From Oscillospiraceae bacterium (GTDB lineage: Bacteria; Bacillota_A; Clostridia; Oscillospirales; CAG-272): a stretch of 15,404 nucleotides of DNA. Below the pieces are notes generated by a model. The model saw only the letters and a list, made by a program, of their open reading frames with translations, did not search any database and was not told the origin of the DNA. Position numbers and translations under genes: made by a program. The stretch lies in contig SVRU01000066.1 of NCBI GenBank assembly GCA_015064665.1, forward strand, positions 1 to 15,404. Direction: 5' to 3'. Numbering within the stretch: the first letter of the stretch is position 1; each line of letters opens with the position of its first letter. Shown here one piece after another: positions 13,551 to 15,404 of this stretch.

Positions 13551-13739
13551 ATTTGCAAGGCTTAACGCCATTACATACCGGGGAGCAGACTATTAGCCGT
13601 CTGCGAGGGCAAAACGCTCGAGGAGAGCCCAAAAATGAAAAAACAGGGGCACGAGCGACATTTTTCTTTTTCTCGACTCTCGCGAGAGCCGAGAAAAAAA
13701 GAAAAATGCTATTCGCAGAGGTATCACTACCTTGCAAAT
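13551..13739. other. Dense hairpin region inside a 10-bp inverted repeat
   Basis: ATTTGCAAGG (13551-13560) and CCTTGCAAAT (13730-13739) are perfect inverted copies enclosing 169 bases. Inside: GCAGAC-TATTAGCC-GTCTGC (13585-13604), a GGGC/GCCC pair (about 13607-13630), and a long stem-loop (13659-13708). The region is stop-poor in several frames, but no reading has a ribosome site or sensible composition. It resembles the multi-hairpin intergenic region of filamentous phages (packaging signal plus origins). The 8-base loop TATTAGCC recalls the ATTA-containing nick loops of CRESS replicons. It may also be the right end of the element. Confidence 0.55.
13659..13708. repeat. Long hairpin with central 12-base palindrome
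   Basis: CATTTTTCTTTTTCTCG (13659-13675) pairs with CGAGAAAAAAAGAAAAATG (13690-13708) with a 2-base bulge. The interior CTCTCGCGAGAG (13677-13688) is a perfect palindrome. It is the strongest secondary-structure element in the window, and there is no T-tract after it that would make it a simple terminator. Confidence 0.85.
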
Positions 13740-13783
13740 AACATTATAAACTTCAAAATTACCCCCCATTTTCCGAGTATTAA

Positions 13784-13812
13784 TTGACAAATGGGTTAAA
13801 ATGTGATATAAT
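13784..13812 (+). promoter_or_regulatory. Consensus promoter of the NSS transporter gene
   Basis: TTGACA (13784-13789), a 17-base spacer and TATAAT (13807-13812). The start site should be near 13819, leaving a leader of about 80 nt before the TTG start at 13901. Confidence 0.9.
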
Positions 13813-13831
13813 ACACGGGTTTACTGTTACA

Positions 13832-13871
13832 CTTTTCAAGCTTACACATAAGCTGCTTGGTGCTTGAAAGC
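13832..13871 (+). promoter_or_regulatory. Structured 5' leader of the transporter mRNA
   Basis: AGCTTA-CACA-TAAGCT (13839-13854) is a perfect hairpin. The same CAAGC can instead pair with either of two GCTTG copies downstream (within 13855-13871), including CTTTTCAAGC with GCTTGAAAG. Mutually exclusive folds in a leader hint at regulation, but no known riboswitch is recognised. Confidence 0.4.
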
Positions 13872-13900
13872 ATAAAGAAGAAAGTAAAGGAGAATATTAA

Positions 13901-15268
13901 TTGGAAAATAAAAGAAGCTCTTTTACGGGCAAAATAGGTTTTATACTTGCGGCGGCGGGTTCCGCGGTAGGTCTTGGAAACCTTTGGAGATTCCCGTATC
14001 TTGCCGCGGAGTATGGCGGCGGCATTTTCTTGCTCGTCTATATAATTTTAGCCGTTACGTTTGGTTTTGCACTTATGATTGCGGAGATCGCCATTGGCAG
14101 AAAGACGGGGCTCAGTGCAATCGGTGCCTTTAAAGCGTTGGATAAGAGATTTTCGTTTCTCGGTTATCTTTGCGCTGTCGTTCCGATTATAATACTGCCG
14201 TATTACTCAGTCATCGGCGGTTGGGTAACAAAATACTTTGTTACTTTCGTGAGCAGCAGAGGAGATGATGCGGCGGGAGCTGACTTTTTCGGAAGCTTTA
14301 TAGGTTCTGTCGGAGAGCCGCTTGTTTGGCTTTCCGTATTTATCGGTATCACCGCGCTCGTCGTTTTGTTCGGCGTAGAGAAGGGAATAGAGAGCGTAAG
14401 CAAGATAATGATGCCTATTCTTGTGATTCTTACCGTAGGTATTGCCATTTATTCGCTTACTTTACCTAACGCGATAGACGGCTTGATTTATTACGTAAAG
14501 CCTGATTTTTCCAAATTCTCGGGCACAACAGTCCTTGCGGCGATGGGACAGCTTTTTTATTCGATGTCCCTTGCGATGGGAATAATGATAACGTACGGTT
14601 CGTATATGAAAAAGGATGTTAATATCGAAAACTCTACACGCAATATAGAGCTTTTTGACAGCGGAATTGCATTCTTTGGGGGGCTTATGATAATTCCTGC
14701 GATATTCTCGTTTTATGGCGGAAACGAGGAATTGCTTGAAGAAAATCTTACAAAAGGTCCCGGACTTATGTTCGTGATGCTTCCAAAGGTATTTGAAAGC
14801 ATGCCTTTAGGCAACGTGGTGGGAGCATTGTTCTTTTTGTTAGTGCTTTTCGCTGCGCTGACGTCATCAATTTCCATCATGGAAACGGTTGTATCTATCT
14901 TTATGGACAAGCTTAAGATTAGCAGAAAGTTAGCGTGTCTTATTGTACTTGGTATAAGCCTATTAATCGCTATTCCGTCTTCTCTCGGCAACGGAGTTTG
15001 GAGCTGGATCAAGATTATAGGTATGGACTTCCTCACGTTCTTTGATTTTATTACCAATAACGTGATAATGCCCGTAGTTGCATTTATAACCTGTATTATA
15101 GTAGGCTACGTTGTTAAGCCGAAAACTGTTATTGAAGAGGTTGAGCTTAACGGAAAATTCCGCGCGAAGAAGCTTTTCGAGGTTGTAATAAAGTACGTCG
15201 CGCCCGTTTGCATCGTTGCCATTCTTGCGTTCTCTGTATGCGAGGGACTCGGCATTATAAAAGTGTAA
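13901..15268 (+). CDS. Neurotransmitter:sodium symporter (NSS) family amino-acid transporter (455 aa)
   Basis: Sodium-coupled uptake of an amino acid or related amine across the cytoplasmic membrane. The unwound TM1 signature is intact: A-A-G-S-A-V-G-L-G-N-L-W-R-F-P-Y (about 18-33), then A-A-E-Y-G-G-G. LeuT-fold helices follow to the end. At 455 aa it matches bacterial 11-helix members such as MhsT rather than the 511-aa LeuT. The TTG at 13901 is the start, with AAAGGAGAATATTAA upstream; no closer ATG precedes the signature. It has its own consensus promoter and structured leader, and it is probably chromosomal rather than part of the mobile element. The substrate cannot be read from the sequence. 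No clear terminator follows. Confidence 0.96.
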   Translation: MENKRSSFTGKIGFILAAAGSAVGLGNLWRFPYLAAEYGGGIFLLVYIILAVTFGFALMIAEIAIGRKTGLSAIGAFKALDKRFSFLGYLCAVVPIIILPYYSVIGGWVTKYFVTFVSSRGDDAAGADFFGSFIGSVGEPLVWLSVFIGITALVVLFGVEKGIESVSKIMMPILVILTVGIAIYSLTLPNAIDGLIYYVKPDFSKFSGTTVLAAMGQLFYSMSLAMGIMITYGSYMKKDVNIENSTRNIELFDSGIAFFGGLMIIPAIFSFYGGNEELLEENLTKGPGLMFVMLPKVFESMPLGNVVGALFFLLVLFAALTSSISIMETVVSIFMDKLKISRKLACLIVLGISLLIAIPSSLGNGVWSWIKIIGMDFLTFFDFITNNVIMPVVAFITCIIVGYVVKPKTVIEEVELNGKFRAKKLFEVVIKYVAPVCIVAILAFSVCEGLGIIKV

Positions 15269-15327
15269 AGCGAAAAACATTTGCAAGTGAATATTAGCGT
15301 TATTTGGGCATAACTAAATAAAAACGA

Positions 15328-15340
15328 GGGGCTGTCTCAT
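15328..15340. other. Possible insertion-sequence end
   Basis: GGGGCTGTCTCAT resembles the terminal inverted repeats (GGGGCTGTCTCA-type) of some Bacillota insertion sequences. The window stops 64 bases later, so neither a transposase nor the partner repeat can be seen. Nothing else is recognised in 15269-15404. Confidence 0.3.
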
Positions 15341-15404
15341 TAAGAATTCAAGTAAATCAATGCAAAAATATGAAAAACACGGTCAGAATTATATTTTAGC
15401 GAAT

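Noticed and set aside
13531..13790. Overlapping 62-68 aa frames in the hairpin region
   Set aside because: Low-complexity readings through inverted repeats on both strands, without start signals.
15279..15287. Third copy of ATTTGCAAG as a direct repeat marking the element's right end
   Set aside because: Only nine bases match; it would place the transporter inside the element, and no other evidence supports that.

Overview
The window looks like low-GC Bacillota, probably a gut-type clostridium. Evidence: strong AGGAGG-type ribosome sites, consensus TTGACA-N17-TATAAT promoters, U-tract intrinsic terminators, and surface-protein modules common in that group (acidic Cys/His repeats; His/Cys modules of the H-x-F...C...C-x2-C kind). 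The only clear chromosomal-type gene is a neurotransmitter:sodium symporter (NSS) at the right end (13901-15268). Most of the rest is a compact mobile element read almost wholly from the minus strand. No integrase, transposase, tRNA, rRNA or CRISPR array is visible.

Layout, left to right. 68-1301 (+): a gene broken by one extra base in an A6 run, then a 65-aa gene and a terminator. 1352-1440: a long imperfect inverted repeat. 1460-1579 (+): perfect promoter plus a three-hairpin RNA. 1578-9042 (-): 110-aa basic protein, a 748-aa membrane P-loop ATPase, 34-aa and 37-aa single-helix proteins, then three membrane-anchored surface proteins of about 396, 413 and 678 aa. 9049-9504 (+): promoter, a 120-aa membrane/zinc-ribbon gene, terminator. 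9507-10383 (-): three small basic proteins. 10398-10509 (+): promoter plus a three-way-junction RNA. 10508-10870 (-): another basic protein. 10914-12977 (-): two membrane-anchored proteins and a HUH-SF3 replication initiator. 13058-13254: iteron and hairpin region. 13272-13511 (-): 79-aa protein, possibly ssDNA-binding. 13551-13739: dense hairpins inside a 10-bp inverted repeat.

Working model (inference): an integrated ssDNA-type element of about 12 kb. A CRESS-plasmid-like Rep starts rolling-circle replication from hairpin/iteron DNA beside it. The cluster of C-terminally anchored large surface protein, tiny hydrophobic proteins and membrane ATPase has the content and order of a filamentous-phage (Inoviridae) morphogenesis module. 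The main alternative is a mobilizable element whose ATPase is a coupling protein.

The most unusual architecture is a set of three plus-strand transcription units set into the minus-strand gene train. Each has a near-consensus promoter, and each ends with its U-tract on or next to the stop codon of a small lysine-rich minus-strand gene. Two are non-coding structured RNAs. The third encodes a membrane protein sharing an LTPP-plus-helix motif with the 678-aa surface protein on the opposite strand.
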